Below, piece by piece: positions 21,390 to 32,411 of a stretch of DNA of 64,000 bases (within the stretch, counting starts at the first letter, position 1; each line of letters begins with the position of its first letter). The notes beneath the pieces were generated by a model. The model was not told the DNA's origin. It did no database searches and worked only from the letters and a program-made list of their open reading frames with translations. The stretch comes from Isochrysis galbana (lineage: Eukaryota > Haptophyta > Isochrysidales > Isochrysidaceae), in the NCBI GenBank assembly GCA_018136815.1, contig CM030932.1:4812407-4876406 (forward strand). The letters are read 5' to 3'. The translations under genes and the position numbers were made by a program.

Positions 21390-21850
21390 AGCAAGCGTAA
21401 GCAACGTCGGGCCTTGTGCAATTTGCTATCCAAAGCAGGCATCCCGTTAGAGCTAGATAGGGCTTGTCCCTCATGATGGCGCGCTCTTCATCAGATGTGG
21501 CACCTTTCATTTTCATGAAAGTATCTATGTCGGTTGAACGAATTGGAATGGTGTATGGTTTGCTCGAGCCGCGCAGGAACTTGGTCGCCGTGTTGACAAT
21601 GTAGTGTTCTTGGCTGACGCGAAGAGTTTTAGCGGTCACATCTCGCGAGAGTAGCATCCCACAAAACAATGAGGGCGCCTTGGGAGCGCTGCACGCGAAC
21701 CTTGCGGTATACCTTGAGAGGAATGTGCGGACTTGCTCGGTAGCCGATTTGTTGTCGCGAGGAAAGCTAATGAGCAAGTTATCGACGTACAGTCCGATCT
21801 TAATTAATATCCCATCTAGGGATCGTTTGAAAAGATTAGGCTCGGCGATC
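21373..21850 (-). pseudogene. Copia reverse transcriptase C-terminal part
   Basis: The minus frame reads IKIGLYVDNLLISF, FCGMLLSRD and YLALTGCLLWIANCTRPDVAYA, the second half of a Ty1/copia reverse transcriptase (YVDD box, then RPD-x-x-x-A). The second Asp of YVDD is Asn here, which should disable the polymerase. The sequence joins directly to the gag frame near 21850, so protease, integrase and N-terminal RT have been deleted. Confidence 0.8.
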
Positions 21851-23417
21851 CTCCCCCACGACCAAGGGGACGGTGGAATGGCCTGCTTGCTTTGCCGCCA
21901 CGCCCGCCACCCTTCCGCCTTGATTGCATGCGTTGGAGGTTTTGATTGAGGGCGGCGATGGCGGCGCTGACGGGGCGAACACCCGTGGATGAGGGGCATT
22001 GCTCGCGACGATGGCCTAGCCCGCGACAATTCCAACAAATTTCTTGGTTGAGGCATTCGGATAGGGAGAACAAATTGGCGCGGGCACCTTCGACGTTGGC
22101 GGCGGCGAATGCATCCGCTAAGTCTTGGTGTGCGGCCTCTGCATCATCGGCATCGGCTAGAATCGCGTCCGGCCTTCCGGCTCGAGCATTGTTGTGAGCC
22201 GCGCGGCGGCGGATGAGGCCGTCTTGAACGAGAGAGCGCCAAACCTTGTCGAAGTAAGATTGCATGGAGTGAAAGTCTCGGGTGAAGCCATTAGGGACTA
22301 AATTTCCGGCGGCGTCGGGCGCAAGCACGACACTTTGGAGAACTTGGTGGATATGCTCGAAGTGCGGCGAGTCTCGGTAGAGCGAGGCGACTTGGAAGGC
22401 CTCATAGCCCAAGAGGTTCATCCACTCGGCGTTGATGATGTCACGCTCGCCGTCCGGGGCGTATCCTGGGTCGGGGGGATGCTCGAGCTTTGGCGTCGAC
22501 GTCAGCGGCACGGCGCGGAGGCCCATGGTCGACAGCGGCGGAGCGCTCGTGTCCTCGCGGCGAGGCGTGAAGTGGGGCCTTGGCGTGAAAGGCACCGGCG
22601 GAGTGTGGAGGTCCTCCGAGTATCCGTAGCCGGGAGCGGGAGTGAAGTCAGCCCGAGAGGAGGAGCGAGGGGCGTAAGGGAGTATCCCTACCGAGGTGCG
22701 AGGTGGGGCGGTCGAGTGGGGCGCTGACGGACGCGCGTTCGATGAAGGGGGCGGTTTCGGCGCAGAAGGGTGTGCCGACTCTGCCGCAGACGTCGGAGTG
22801 GTAGAAGCCCGCAAAGTCTTGACGTGGGTGTTGAGGCCCGCTATCATCTCAAGGAGGGCGGTGTGCTCTCGGTCGCGCTTCTCGTCGCGAAGTAGTTGAG
22901 CGTCGATCGCGGACTGCATGTGGGCGAGGCGGTCGGCTAAAAGGTCGGCGGCCGAGGGAGACTCGCTTACGTGTTCCCACGCGTAGTCTTCAAACGGGTT
23001 GTCATGGGGGTCGGGCCTCGGGCAGCCCGAGGTCCCAAGGGAGGTGAGCTCAGCTCGCTCGCGGAGTGGGTCCACGAGCAGCGGCTCGTCTGACGGAGCG
23101 GCGGATGGCGTCGCCGTGTTAGAAGGACCTTGCGGAGGCTCGGAGCCGCCGATTCCGACGAAGTGGACCCCTTGTGGCCCGAAAGAAGTTCCCGCTGTTT
23201 CCATAGGCAGAAATGGAGCGGGATTATGGAACGGCGCGGTCGTAGGCGCCAAGACGGAATTTGTGCTTGTCGAACACGCGATGACTACTGGCTCGTAGGC
23301 AGAGGGCCGTTCGATCGAGCCGGCAGCTGACGCGGCCGTGAAGGAGTCGTTGGTTGTTGCTTGCGGGAATATGTCTGAGAGGTCATAGTAGAAGTCGGGT
23401 CTGACAGCTTCTGCCAT
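21816..23417 (-). CDS. Copia-type gag with zinc knuckle (decayed element)
   Basis: A 533-codon minus frame starting MAEAVRPDFYYDLSD. It has a Pro/Ser-rich middle, a nucleocapsid-like helical part (EWMNLLGYEAFQVASLYRDS, FHSMQSYFDKVWRSL) and a CCHC knuckle CWNCRGLGHRREQC near the C-terminus, then a basic Gly/Arg tail. CCHC knuckles bind the packaged RNA. The frame runs straight into remnants of reverse transcriptase because of an internal deletion of about 3 kb expected length. LTRs were looked for (19.6-19.9 and 23.4-24.2 kb) and not identified by eye. Confidence 0.7.
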   Translation of the reverse strand: MAEAVRPDFYYDLSDIFPQATTNDSFTAASAAGSIERPSAYEPVVIACSTSTNSVLAPTTAPFHNPAPFLPMETAGTSFGPQGVHFVGIGGSEPPQGPSNTATPSAAPSDEPLLVDPLRERAELTSLGTSGCPRPDPHDNPFEDYAWEHVSESPSAADLLADRLAHMQSAIDAQLLRDEKRDREHTALLEMIAGLNTHVKTLRASTTPTSAAESAHPSAPKPPPSSNARPSAPHSTAPPRTSVGILPYAPRSSSRADFTPAPGYGYSEDLHTPPVPFTPRPHFTPRREDTSAPPLSTMGLRAVPLTSTPKLEHPPDPGYAPDGERDIINAEWMNLLGYEAFQVASLYRDSPHFEHIHQVLQSVVLAPDAAGNLVPNGFTRDFHSMQSYFDKVWRSLVQDGLIRRRAAHNNARAGRPDAILADADDAEAAHQDLADAFAAANVEGARANLFSLSECLNQEICWNCRGLGHRREQCPSSTGVRPVSAAIAALNQNLQRMQSRRKGGGRGGKASRPFHRPLGRGGGSPSLIFSNDP

Positions 23418-24433
23418 CGAGCGCTAGGGACGAAGCGAGAGACGGAGGTTCGGAGGCTCACAACGCGCGGCGTTGGAGGGTAGGGCCGAGGCTAGCTAGC
23501 GAGCTAGAGGAAGAGAGAGAAGGAGAATGAGAGCTTCTTAGGTCCAAGGTAGACACGAGAGACTACAACGCAGGGACTCAAAAAAGATCCCTCGCCACAC
23601 AGACACACACGAACTAAACCAAACAGGGCGAAAACTAACCACACCCAGGACGGACTGTCAAGCATCGGCACCAAGGCAACTCATCGGCGCACAGACATGC
23701 GACAGAGAAGTCGGAACAACGAGGGCAGACCTCGCTGGGGAGCTACCGCCGATACACGAAGAGAAGACGGAAGACTACAACCGATGCATGAGGAGAAGAC
23801 AGAAGACAGTCGTGGAACGTTTGATGACATCGAAAGAAAGTAAGAGAAGGGGTAGAATGTCGCCGACGAGACCTTGAGGCTTAAAATAACCCACCAGTTA
23901 GAAGTAAAAGTCTGTCATCGTAGGGAATACGACAGAGACACAGGAGGAAGGGGAGGAAAGATCACCGGGGGGGGGCGCGGGCCACCGGACCATATCTAAG
24001 CCCTTCACCCCTATCCCCCTAGTAGTGCACGGGGGGAGCCGCCTTATGGCGGGGGGAGAAGGGCCGGGGGAGTGGGGGTGTAGAAAGTATGCTACGTGCT
24101 ACGTGTAGTAGGTAGTGGTTCCATTCGCCGCGAGTGCGGTAAGAATATTAGAAGGGTTTTAAGATTACTCCAGAACAGCCTTCCCCTTTCCCTCGTCGGC
24201 GGGCGGCGAGAACCTATCGTGTCCTCGAGCACGCCGCCGTGGGGAGGCCGTCCTGTCTCTCCTCTCCTCGAGCACAGCGTTGTGGGGGCCGCCCTCTGTC
24301 TATCTGCTCTCCTCGGGCACGCTTCTGTGCAGGTCGCAGAGGCCGTCCTGTCTCTCCTCTCCTTGAGTAGCTCGCTGGGGGTCTCGAAGTGGCCGCTCCA
24401 TCCATCGTGCTGCGTCAATTGCTGACTGAACGG
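23418..24433. repeat. Copia leader region and repeat fragments
   Basis: 23418-23960 is purine-rich and gene-free, presumably the leader/5' part of the copia element. 23970-24095 is a reverse-complement fragment of the 8440/20622 repeat (GGTGGCCC... TATCTAAGCCCTTCACCCCTATCC). 24110-24165 carries the shared tail GGTAAGAATATTAGAAGGGTTTT. The last stretch (24180-24390) repeats CCTCTCCTCGAGCAC-like units (CTGTCTCTCCTCTCC) three times. Confidence 0.5.
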
Positions 24434-25062
24434 ATGTGGCGGTGCTCGCAGCCGACCGTCACACGCCAGCAGGCTGGCTGCTGCATCGACGTGCTGCGGT
24501 GCGTCAGGCCCGCCTGCTCCACTAGCTCAAGCAGACTGGGTCACGAAAGTGCAGAGAGCGTAGCAGTTACCAAGCTGAGTGAGACTCGCATCTTCACAGC
24601 GGACGATGTCCTTGCATTTGCTCGACTCACGGGTGCGAACGCTCTCGCTTGTCAGTCTTGCACACAACCTACATCGCTGGGCATGCACGGCCTCATGTTG
24701 TGCATTCATACTGCTCTAACGCCGCAGGTGACATCAATCCGCTCCATGCTGACGCAGCTTTTGCTTCATCGGAGCGGTTTTCTGCGCCTGTGGTGCATGG
24801 CATGCTCTATGCATCCATGTTTGGCGCCATCGTCGGCGTTCGCTTCCCTGGCGCCGTGTACGTATCGCAAAGTCTCAATTTTCGAAAGCCCGTGTACCTT
24901 GGTGATACGATCACGGCGACGCTCGCGCTTCGTCGATCTGCCGGTGGCGGCCGTCTGCTTGACTTTGACACGCAGGCTACAAATCAAAGGCGAGAGGTTG
25001 TTCTCGATGGAACAGCGCGGGTGCTACTCCCGCGTACTGCTAGACCACGATCGAACAAGTGA
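24434..25062 (+). CDS. MaoC-type (R)-hydratase / 3-hydroxyacyl-thioester dehydratase, two exons
   Basis: Exon 1 24434-24632, GT-AG intron 24633-24727 (phase 1), exon 2 24728-25062, about 177 residues. The splice creates LTGDINPLHADAAFASSERF followed by VVHGML, the hydratase-2 motif with catalytic Asp and His; SLNFRKPVYLGDTI then completes the hot-dog fold. The family hydrates/dehydrates enoyl-CoA or 3-hydroxyacyl-ACP in fatty acid synthesis or beta-oxidation. The N-terminus (MWRCSQP, TRQQ, about 50 residues with few acidic residues and several Arg/Cys) looks like an organelle, probably mitochondrial, presequence, as in HTD2 of mitochondrial FAS II. An upstream in-frame GTG exists, but the ATG is preferred. 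A peroxisomal hydratase is less likely because the protein ends in SNK. Confidence 0.8.
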
Positions 25063-25632
25063 GTGACTTGGCAACACGATACGAAGTGGTGGCTGACTTA
25101 GCATCTGCAAGCCTGATCTCAAACCTTCCTTTTCAAAATGGTCGACGTATCCTTTGGGCAACACGGGCGATAGCATGCTATCAACATGGTATGTGTTGTG
25201 GTTCGGCCGCCAGTACTCAGCACGACAACGAAATGTTTTCGCCTTCACCTGAAGTGTCGGGACGGAGCACTCGCGAGGCATCGGTTGCCATACCCCCGTA
25301 TCCGCAACAGTTTCCACTCACCTCCAGGGGGTTAGCGAGAGATTTCTCTTGTAGCATTGGTGTTGCATCACGTGGCATGGAGCAAACTGGCACGTGAGTT
25401 GGGCGGTCGTGAGAGCGAGGGAGCAGAGTATCGTCCTGTGTTTTTCTAGAATTGTACGAGCAGAGTGGCAGTTCGCCTGAGTATTTGCGCGAGGAGGCAA
25501 AAGCTCAGGAGGACCACCCGGCGGCTAGCGAGCTAGGAGCCGTCGTTAGCTAGATAAGCGCGCTAGAGGAAAGAGTACGAAAGTACATCAACTCGAGGGC
25601 TGGCTATTAGTATTCTACGTATTCAGCTACTT

Positions 25633-25892
25633 TTATAAGTTGGAGGCCAATGGGGGCCTCGCGTCCCTTTTTCTCCATCGCAGACACCCCCTGGGTGGGC
25701 CTGCACAACCAACCTCAGCCCATGCCTGCTGGCAGGGGCTGAGCTGACATCACTCTGGCCCAGACCCTTCGCCGAGCGCGCGCTGTGCGCCGCACGCACT
25801 CGCCTGCACTGGCCCTCGCTCGTACTGACCCCCCCACCACCACTGGGCCACAGACCACCAAGGCCGCCAGGAGGGCACCCAGCACCCAGGGC
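25633..25892 (+). repeat. Interspersed repeat, copy 1 (pair with 31713-32010)
   Basis: Begins CTTTTATAAGTTGGAGGCCAATGGGGGCCTC. Shares CCCCTGGGTGGG-x-GGGCCTGCACAA, CGCATTCGCCTGCA/CGCACTCGCCTGCA, CACAGACCACCA-AGGCCGCCAGGAGG and GCACCCAGCACCCAGGG with 31713-32010. Non-coding. Confidence 0.7.
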
Positions 25893-26014
25893 TAAGGTGT
25901 CGTTCCGTCAATTGTCAATTGTGGGACATCAGTCGAATTGAGCTATCAAATGTCCATGTACAAATCTACCATGTGCTTTTATAAGGATTGATCTATTTTT
26001 ACCGTGCGTGCGCA

Positions 26015-26500
26015 GAGAGATGTCTCACGGGAAGGGTGTGATGAGTTGCAATCACCCATGTGCACGCCGTGGATGCGCACGGCGCGATGTGCGATGTGCC
26101 TCGGTCCCCCCGCGGGGGCGCCGTGCGTGCGCATAGCAGCTTGTTTCTCTGCGGTTCACAATTACATAAACATGCAGTATAAGAGAGATGTCTCATGGGA
26201 AGGGTGTGATGAGTTGCAATCACCCATGTGCACGCCGTGGATGCGCACGGCGCGATGTGCCTCGGTCCCCCCGCGGGGGCGCCGTGCGTGCGCATAGCAG
26301 CTTGTTTCTCTGCGGTTCACAATTACATAAACACGCAGTATAAGAGAAATTTCTCAGGGGAAGGGTGTGATGAGTTGCAATCACCCATGTGCACGCCGTG
26401 GATGCGCACGGCGCGATGTGCCTCGGTTCCCCCCGCGGGAGCGCCGTGCGTGCGCATAACAACTTTTTCGCCTACTATGAATGAAGGTGCACGCCGTGCG
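26015..26500. repeat. Three tandem copies of a 161-168 bp unit
   Basis: Units start at 26015, 26183 and 26344 (GAGA-x-ATxTCTCA-GGGAAGGGTG), each with TGCAATCACCCATGTGCACGCC, a palindromic GTGGATGCGCACGGCGCGATGTGC, and CCGCGGG-GCGCCGTGCGTGCGCATA. Related single units occur at about 45415-45690 and 48770-49085, so the unit is also dispersed. The minus strand stays open through parts of it, but codons are not conserved as protein. Confidence 0.75.
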
Positions 26501-26776
26501 TTCACTCTTTCCGCGGGGGAACTCTGGGCGCGGAGTGCGGCCGGGAACCTCGGGGGCACCCCCTGGGACCGAGAAACTTTTACAGTATATGACGATAACA
26601 TTAACATAAAAAATGGTCTGTCTTTGGGTCTCCTTTCCCTCCTCCCGCCCCCCCCTCCCCATCTCACCGACCCAACACCGACCGATCGTCCCCAGTGAGA
26701 GAGAAGGCTCCTGCCTCCCTGCCTCCTCCCTGCTCGCTCACCCTCCAGCTCTCTCCTCGTCCTCGTCTTCCTCACG

Positions 26777-27508
26777 ATGGTGGCGACTCGGCGCGCATCC
26801 GCACGGTCTTCCTGCTCTCGCGCTCCTGCTCGCTGGCTTCGTTCGACTCTCTCGACACGGCCACCTGTCGACTGGACGCCAAGCGCAAGCGCTGCTCGCA
26901 CGACCCGTTCCTCCTCCTGCTCCACGGCCCCGGCGGCGGAGGCGGAGTCTCCTCGCGTTCCTGAGGCCGAGGAGGAGGCTCTTTCTCCGATCGAGGAGGC
27001 CACCACCACCACCGACGAGGACTCCGGGCCCGTGGAGGAAGGAGGAGAGGGAGAGGAGGAGAAGAACGAGAACTGTGCGTCGGACGCTCCTGGCCTTCTT
27101 CTTCCTGTCTCGCCAGCTGCTGCAAGTTTGTACCTTAATAAGGGGGTCCTTCAAGTAGAACTTATACTTATACCGTCCACATGGGGGGCACTTGCGAAAA
27201 AAACAACCAAACCTGAGGTTGCACCCTCTCAGCTCGAGGAGGCCACGCAGCTCGAGGAGGCCACGCAGCTCGAGGAGGCCACGCAGCTCGAGGAGGCCAC
27301 GCAGCTCGAGGAGGCCACGCAGCTCGAGGAGGCCACGCAGCTCGAGGAGGCCACGCAGCTCGAGGAGGCCACGCAGCTCGAGGAGGCCACGTGCAGCGCC
27401 TATGCAAGCTCGCGCGGAGCTTTCGGCTGTCGTCGGTGGACCTCTCGTGCGACTCGATTGGCGCGGAGAGCCAACCAATGCTCTCACAGCTGAGGAAGCT
27501 CAAGGTGT
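26777..27508 (+). CDS. Repeat-associated ORF with (EEATQL)n tract, probably not a host gene
   Basis: Begins MVATRRASARSSCSRAPARW; a homologous start MVTTRRASVRSSVLSSRAPA lies at 45980, and both follow the same GTGCGTTCACTCTTTCCGCGGGGG block (26505 and 45705). So this ORF belongs to a dispersed element present at least twice. After an acidic stretch it runs into the 17169-type repeat (27178-27232) and then nine copies of an 18-bp unit. The paralogue diverges after 40 codons, which argues against conserved protein function. Confidence 0.35.
27228..27390 (+). repeat. 18-bp minisatellite, nine copies
   Basis: Tandem GAGGCCACGCAGCTCGAG units. In frame they encode EEATQL; the other frames read RRPRSS or SSRRPR-like peptides. 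Confidence 0.9.
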
Positions 27509-27930
27509 AGGACACCCTGCTGTGATCACGATGCACGGGAAGAGTCGTCGTCACGTGTCAATAGTAATTATAATGTGCATATATGCGGGGCCCGCATCGA
27601 GTGGGGGGGGGAGGGGGGTCGAATACCCTAGTAAATATAATATGCATCTGTTACCCCCCAGGAGCCAACGCCCCCCGATAGCTATCGGGGGCCCCCGATA
27701 GCTATCGGGGGGAAATTTTTCCCGATCGCCAACAGCCCCCCGAGAGCTACCGGGGGACCGAGAAAATCCCCCGAGAGCTATCGGGGGATTTTTTATGCCC
27801 CGGGGAGCTATCGCGTTTTAAGGCGGGCCCCCGTTTGCTATCGGGGGCGAAAGATTGCCCCCGTTTGCTATCGGGGGGAAACGACGGCCCCCAGTAGCTA
27901 TCGGGGGGCCATCCTCGAGCCCCCAGACGC

Positions 27931-28404
<474 letters not shown>

Positions 28405-28429
28405 GGGGGGCAGAGAGAAGAGAGGGAGG

Positions 28430-29040
28430 TTATGCTGTTAAAATAAAAAGGAATGATCGTAGAAATAATTTAAATCAATTAAATATAATGTTTTTATGAA
28501 GATATACTTTTCAATTAATTATTCGGATGATAAAAAATCAAAAACGGAATGAGCTAATTAAATATAATTAATTATGATATTTTTACGAAAATATACTTTT
28601 CAATGAATTATTCGAATAAAAATCAAAAACGGAATTAGCGTATGGATAATTTTAATAAATTAATTATAATTTATTATAATATTTTTTACGAAAATACACT
28701 TTTCAATGAATTATTCATAGTTTAAAATGAAGACTTATAGTCATAGCATCGTTTGAATAAACACATAATGGTAAATTTTATTTGGTTTTTTGTGGTTTTT
28801 CTTTCTTTTAAATAGTCTTAATATTAATATTTTACTTGACGAGATCAAAATGACCGATATTTAATTTTACTTGAATTTTTGGTTAGATTTTTTAATTTTA
28901 CTATTTTTATATCACGTCTTTAATAATCTTTAATTTAATTACCATATTGTACTTATATATCATATTTTAATATTAATCCTAGTAACTTTATGTCATTTCA
29001 AAAACTGTTAGCTGTTAGATACTCTAAGTTTTAACAACTA
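28430..29040. repeat. AT-rich core with diverged tandem repeats
   Basis: Composition changes sharply from the GC-rich surroundings. A unit containing TTTTTACGAAAATATACTTTTCAATGAATTATTC occurs three times with drift (about 28480, 28575, 28685), the first two followed by AAAATCAAAAACGGAAT. No ORF of note. Could be captured organellar or other foreign AT-rich DNA; undecided. Confidence 0.65.
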
Positions 29041-29473
29041 TTTTTACGGGGGAGAATGAGAACAGAGAAAAGAGGAGAAAGGAGAACAGAGGATAGGAGG
29101 GGGGAAGAGAGAGAGAAGGAGAGCGAGCCAAAGAGTGGAGGAACCCCCCGTTTGCTATCGGGGGATTTCCTCTTCCCCCGATAGCTATCGGGGGGTCCGC
29201 TTACGGCACCCCCCAGGAGCTATCCCCCGATAGCTCTCGGGAGATTTTCTCGGTCCCCCGGTAGCTCTCGGGGGGGCTGTTGGCGATCGGGAAAAAATTT
29301 CCCCCCGATAGCTATCGGGGGCCCCCGATAGCTATCGGGGGGCGTTGGCTCCTGGGGGGTAACACATCTATGCGGGGGTATAATTTCTCCCGTATCCGTA
29401 TTCGGGTGGTGCACCGGGACTTTTGATGGCCCGCACCTTTTCGCCACTTTCGTTTTCCCGTGTACTAGATAGA

Positions 29474-29830
29474 CTATTTGAAAACGTCGCGTAAACGGTG
29501 GGTTTCTTTATCGATTTTGGCGGCTAGTTTCCGCCAGAACGCTTTCATGGCTTGGGGTCCCCCTAGCGGGACTCCTAGTATGTAGTATGGTCGCGTACTA
29601 GAGACTAGAGACCCAAACATAGCAGTCGACAAATGAGTGAGTGAGAATACACGCTCGCAAACTGCCGACGAATTGGGAGACAATGAGAAGGTAGAAGGTT
29701 AATCGAGATTCGAGCGGCAAGTGCCCATGTCGGAATCTTTGTAGAGTTGCATGCCCACCAATGCAACACCTTGGTTGGGAGGGCGTCAGGCGACAACCGC
29801 GTCCAGCGGTTTTCCGAAATTGCTCATTAG
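29474..29830 (-). pseudogene. hAT transposase C-terminal remnant with frameshift
   Basis: One minus frame gives LPTKVLHWWACNSTKIPTWA (L-x-W-W then P-x-W-A) and the next frame gives SPNSSAVCERVFSLTHL, the SSA-x-x-ERVFS box of the hAT dimerisation region. A frameshift near 29680 separates them. A second, differently decayed hAT end is at 1355-1705. No catalytic domain is nearby. Confidence 0.6.
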
Positions 29831-29939
29831 GTGTTCTTCTAGCTTCTAGGGGTGAAATTGCTCGGTAGGTTGCTAGATGTTGCTCAATGTTGCCTGTGGC
29901 CCCTGAAGTTGCTCGTGAGTTGCTCGCACGCTCAAACAC

Positions 29940-30461
29940 CCCGAAGTTGCTCGGAAAGTTGCCGGCAACTCTTGTCAGGCCCTAATGCATATGCACCCGC
30001 ACACCTACTGGTACAGCATGGCCATCATGCGCGTGCCCACGAGCAGGAGCAAACGCGGCGCCCGAGCAAGCAAGCCCCAAAAGTGCGAATGGCGCCTGCT
30101 TCGCCTTGTCGCTCTACCCATCCCCCCCCATCAATCTCCCTCGCGCGCTCCGTAAAGAGAAGAAGCTTATCACCGGCAGTTTGTAGTCTTAGGAATGATC
30201 CCACACAAATAATGGCATCTCCAACATACACACAATAGAGGGGACATCCTCCCATGGCCAGTGGCCCTGGCCATCAATGGACCGTGCGCTCTCGCCGCAA
30301 TATAAAGGCGAGATTCTCAGACCGAGGCGCCCCGAGCAGTGCTCAAAGCTCAACTCTTGATCCAAGCACTGCCAGGCGCGGTTTGGGCATCACCGAAAAG
30401 CGATCTGCCTTGTCCGTGTGCCGTCCTCAAAAGAGGCAAGTCATCTTAAAGTCCGATCGCC
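29940..30461. other. Intergenic, no gene seen
   Basis: Short competing frames only, with no repeated motif recognised beyond ACCTACTGGTACAGC-type unique sequence. Confidence 0.35.
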
Positions 30462-31364
30462 TTATTCATTCCGCGCTTCAGATCGCGGCGCGAGCCCTGG
30501 CCCACGCGTACGGTGGACAAGAGGGGTAAAACCGGCGGTCCGCAGCACGTCCAGGCTATCGGCACCATTGAGCGTCGCAACGTGCAGCACTAGCTCCGTA
30601 TTGACAGGCAATGGCATACCGCGGAGTGCTGTGGCGAGCTTGCTCAGTGCTGCCGTGCTGACTTGACGCACTGCTTCATCTGAGCGCGCAGACTGGAGTT
30701 GAGAGCGGAGCCAGGCCGGTGGTGTGAGTCCAAGTCCGCGCGTCACTCGTGAAAACTCCGTATTCGATTGGATAGGCAGTAGGGTGGGTGAGAGAGTGCA
30801 ACCCGCCAAGTCGTCACCAAGATCAGCAACCAGGGCTGAAATAGCGCTTGCGTCGTAAACTGGTTGGCATAACACACATGAAGCACCCGCCCGCAACTGC
30901 AATCGAAGCTGCTGGAGGTCCTCTTCATACACCCCGCACTCGCCTGTGCTACCGCGAGGATAGCCCGGCACAGCACAGCGGACCGCTCCTGCCGACTTCT
31001 CCTTGATAAAGCGGACGAGCTCGAGCAGCGTGCCGAATCCATCAGGCCCAGGGTTGGCGGTGGCGTGTCCGGGCAAGAGCAGAAGATCCCGCACGCCAGC
31101 CCGGGCGCACTCATCTACGACCCACGCGGCGCGTGCACGCGTCGTGCCTGTTCTCGGCAGGTGAAGCTGCAAACGGACAGCGTGCGACTGTACGGCTGCC
31201 GCGATCCGGCTTCCACCGCCTGCCTCGCCGAGCTGATAGCCGCTCAAGCTGAGCAGCGCGGGGCCGAAGTCGCACAACTGCCGGAGCAGCGGCTCGCATA
31301 GCTCGGACACCCCCTTCTCAGATCGCGGCACGAAGACCTCAAGTGAGAGGCGCGGGGGCAGCAT
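30462..31364 (-). CDS. Methylenetetrahydrofolate reductase-like protein (divergent)
   Basis: Single-exon protein of 300 residues starting MLPPRLSLEVFVPRSEKGVS, about the length of an MTHFR catalytic barrel. The order of elements fits: S-x-E-x-F-x-P near the N-terminus with the catalytic Glu, CARAGVRDLLLLPGH where MTHFR has the G-I-x-N-I-L-A-L-R-G-D strand, AVPGYPRGSTGEC for the A-G-Y-P-E-x-H strand, LRAGASCVLCQPVYD for the A-G-A-D-F-x-x-T-Q-x-F-F-D strand, and LSPTLLPIQS for P-G-I-M-P. MTHFR reduces 5,10-methylene-THF using FAD and NAD(P)H. The folate-contacting Asp of LRGD is His, and the TYGAGG strand is changed to a Gly-rich variant, so activity is uncertain. The ORF extends upstream to 31550 through repeat-like DNA; the start at 31364 sits just before conserved sequence. 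Confidence 0.7.
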   Translation of the reverse strand: MLPPRLSLEVFVPRSEKGVSELCEPLLRQLCDFGPALLSLSGYQLGEAGGGSRIAAAVQSHAVRLQLHLPRTGTTRARAAWVVDECARAGVRDLLLLPGHATANPGPDGFGTLLELVRFIKEKSAGAVRCAVPGYPRGSTGECGVYEEDLQQLRLQLRAGASCVLCQPVYDASAISALVADLGDDLAGCTLSPTLLPIQSNTEFSRVTRGLGLTPPAWLRSQLQSARSDEAVRQVSTAALSKLATALRGMPLPVNTELVLHVATLNGADSLDVLRTAGFTPLVHRTRGPGLAPRSEARNE

Positions 31365-31712
31365 ACAGGGTCCGCCGCGCGAGGCAGTAGCCTTTGTGAC
31401 GAGGTCGGTCGGTCGGCCGGCCTGTCGCGGGAGGGGGGGGGGGGAAAGGGGGGGGAGAGAACGAGGAGAGCAAGCGTCTCCCTCGCCGCCCACGCGGGCT
31501 CCTACTGCGAGGTGTGCGTCGACGACATCGAGTAGTAGAGTAAAGTACAAAGGAAACCTTTATCTGTCGCGAGATGCTGGTCGTTGAGGCGCCACGGGTC
31601 GGCAGGGCCAAGCAAGACCTATCGTTTTAACGATAGTTGATCTTGATGGGGAAGTAGCTGCCAAATGGCAGTTGGCAGTTGGTGCCCAAGAGGTACAGGC
31701 ACGCCAGATCAA

Positions 31713-32010
31713 CCTACTTTTATAAGTAGGGGTCGATGGGGGCCTCTCGCCCCCCTCCCTCCATCGAAGACATCCCCTGGGTGGGTAGGTGGGCCTGCAC
31801 AATCATCCATCATATCCCCAGCCCCGGCCATCTGGCAGGGGCTCAGCACACTCAACAGTCAACAGAACCACCCAGACTCTCAGTGGGCGCGCGACGCGCG
31901 CCGCACGCATTCGCCTGCATTGGCCTCCAATCGTACTGACCCCCCCTCCACCACTGAACCACAGACCACCAGAGCCGCCAGGAGGGCACCCAGCACCCAG
32001 GGCCAGCGAG
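31713..32010 (+). repeat. Interspersed repeat, copy 2
   Basis: Pair of 25633-25892; starts CTTTTATAAGTAGGGGTCGATGGGGGCC. A G-run (32098-32118) and a GCATCACGCGCCCGTAGGCGGAGAACGAAGAGAA segment follow; the latter occurs reverse-complemented at about 38050-38105. Confidence 0.65.
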
Positions 32011-32411
32011 GCAAGCGAGGGAGAGGCAGAGAGGCAGGAGAGGCCAGAGGCACTGCCCCAACCTCCACTGCCCCCTGAGTTGCCCCAGCTGGTCCTCGGG
32101 GGGGGGGGGGGGGGGGGGCTCAGAGGGGGGCCATGGCGCGCGCAGGCATCACGCGCCCGTAGGCGGAGAACGAAGAGAATAGCGACAAAAGAACGACAAA
32201 AAAACACAATCCGGCCCGGAAAAAGGTAATTCCTGCAACCCACAACCCATTTACGATATACTACCTTCGTTTCAAAACTGAAACCCGTAAGACCGGTAGA
32301 TCAAAAATAAAACTAACAAGAGCTAGACGAGAAAGCGCGCCCTTGAACTATGTTGCAGGGGGTACATTGGGGCTTAATCCTATTACTTTAGTCGGTCTCA
32401 CAATTGTCATT

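Noticed and set aside
22335-23298. Plus-strand ORFs over the copia gag
   Set aside because: They are mirror frames of the minus-strand gag, which has the CCHC knuckle and joins to reverse transcriptase.
26004-26462. Reading the 161-168 bp repeats as a CRISPR array
   Set aside because: Units are too long, adjacent without spacers, diverged from one another, and in a eukaryotic setting.
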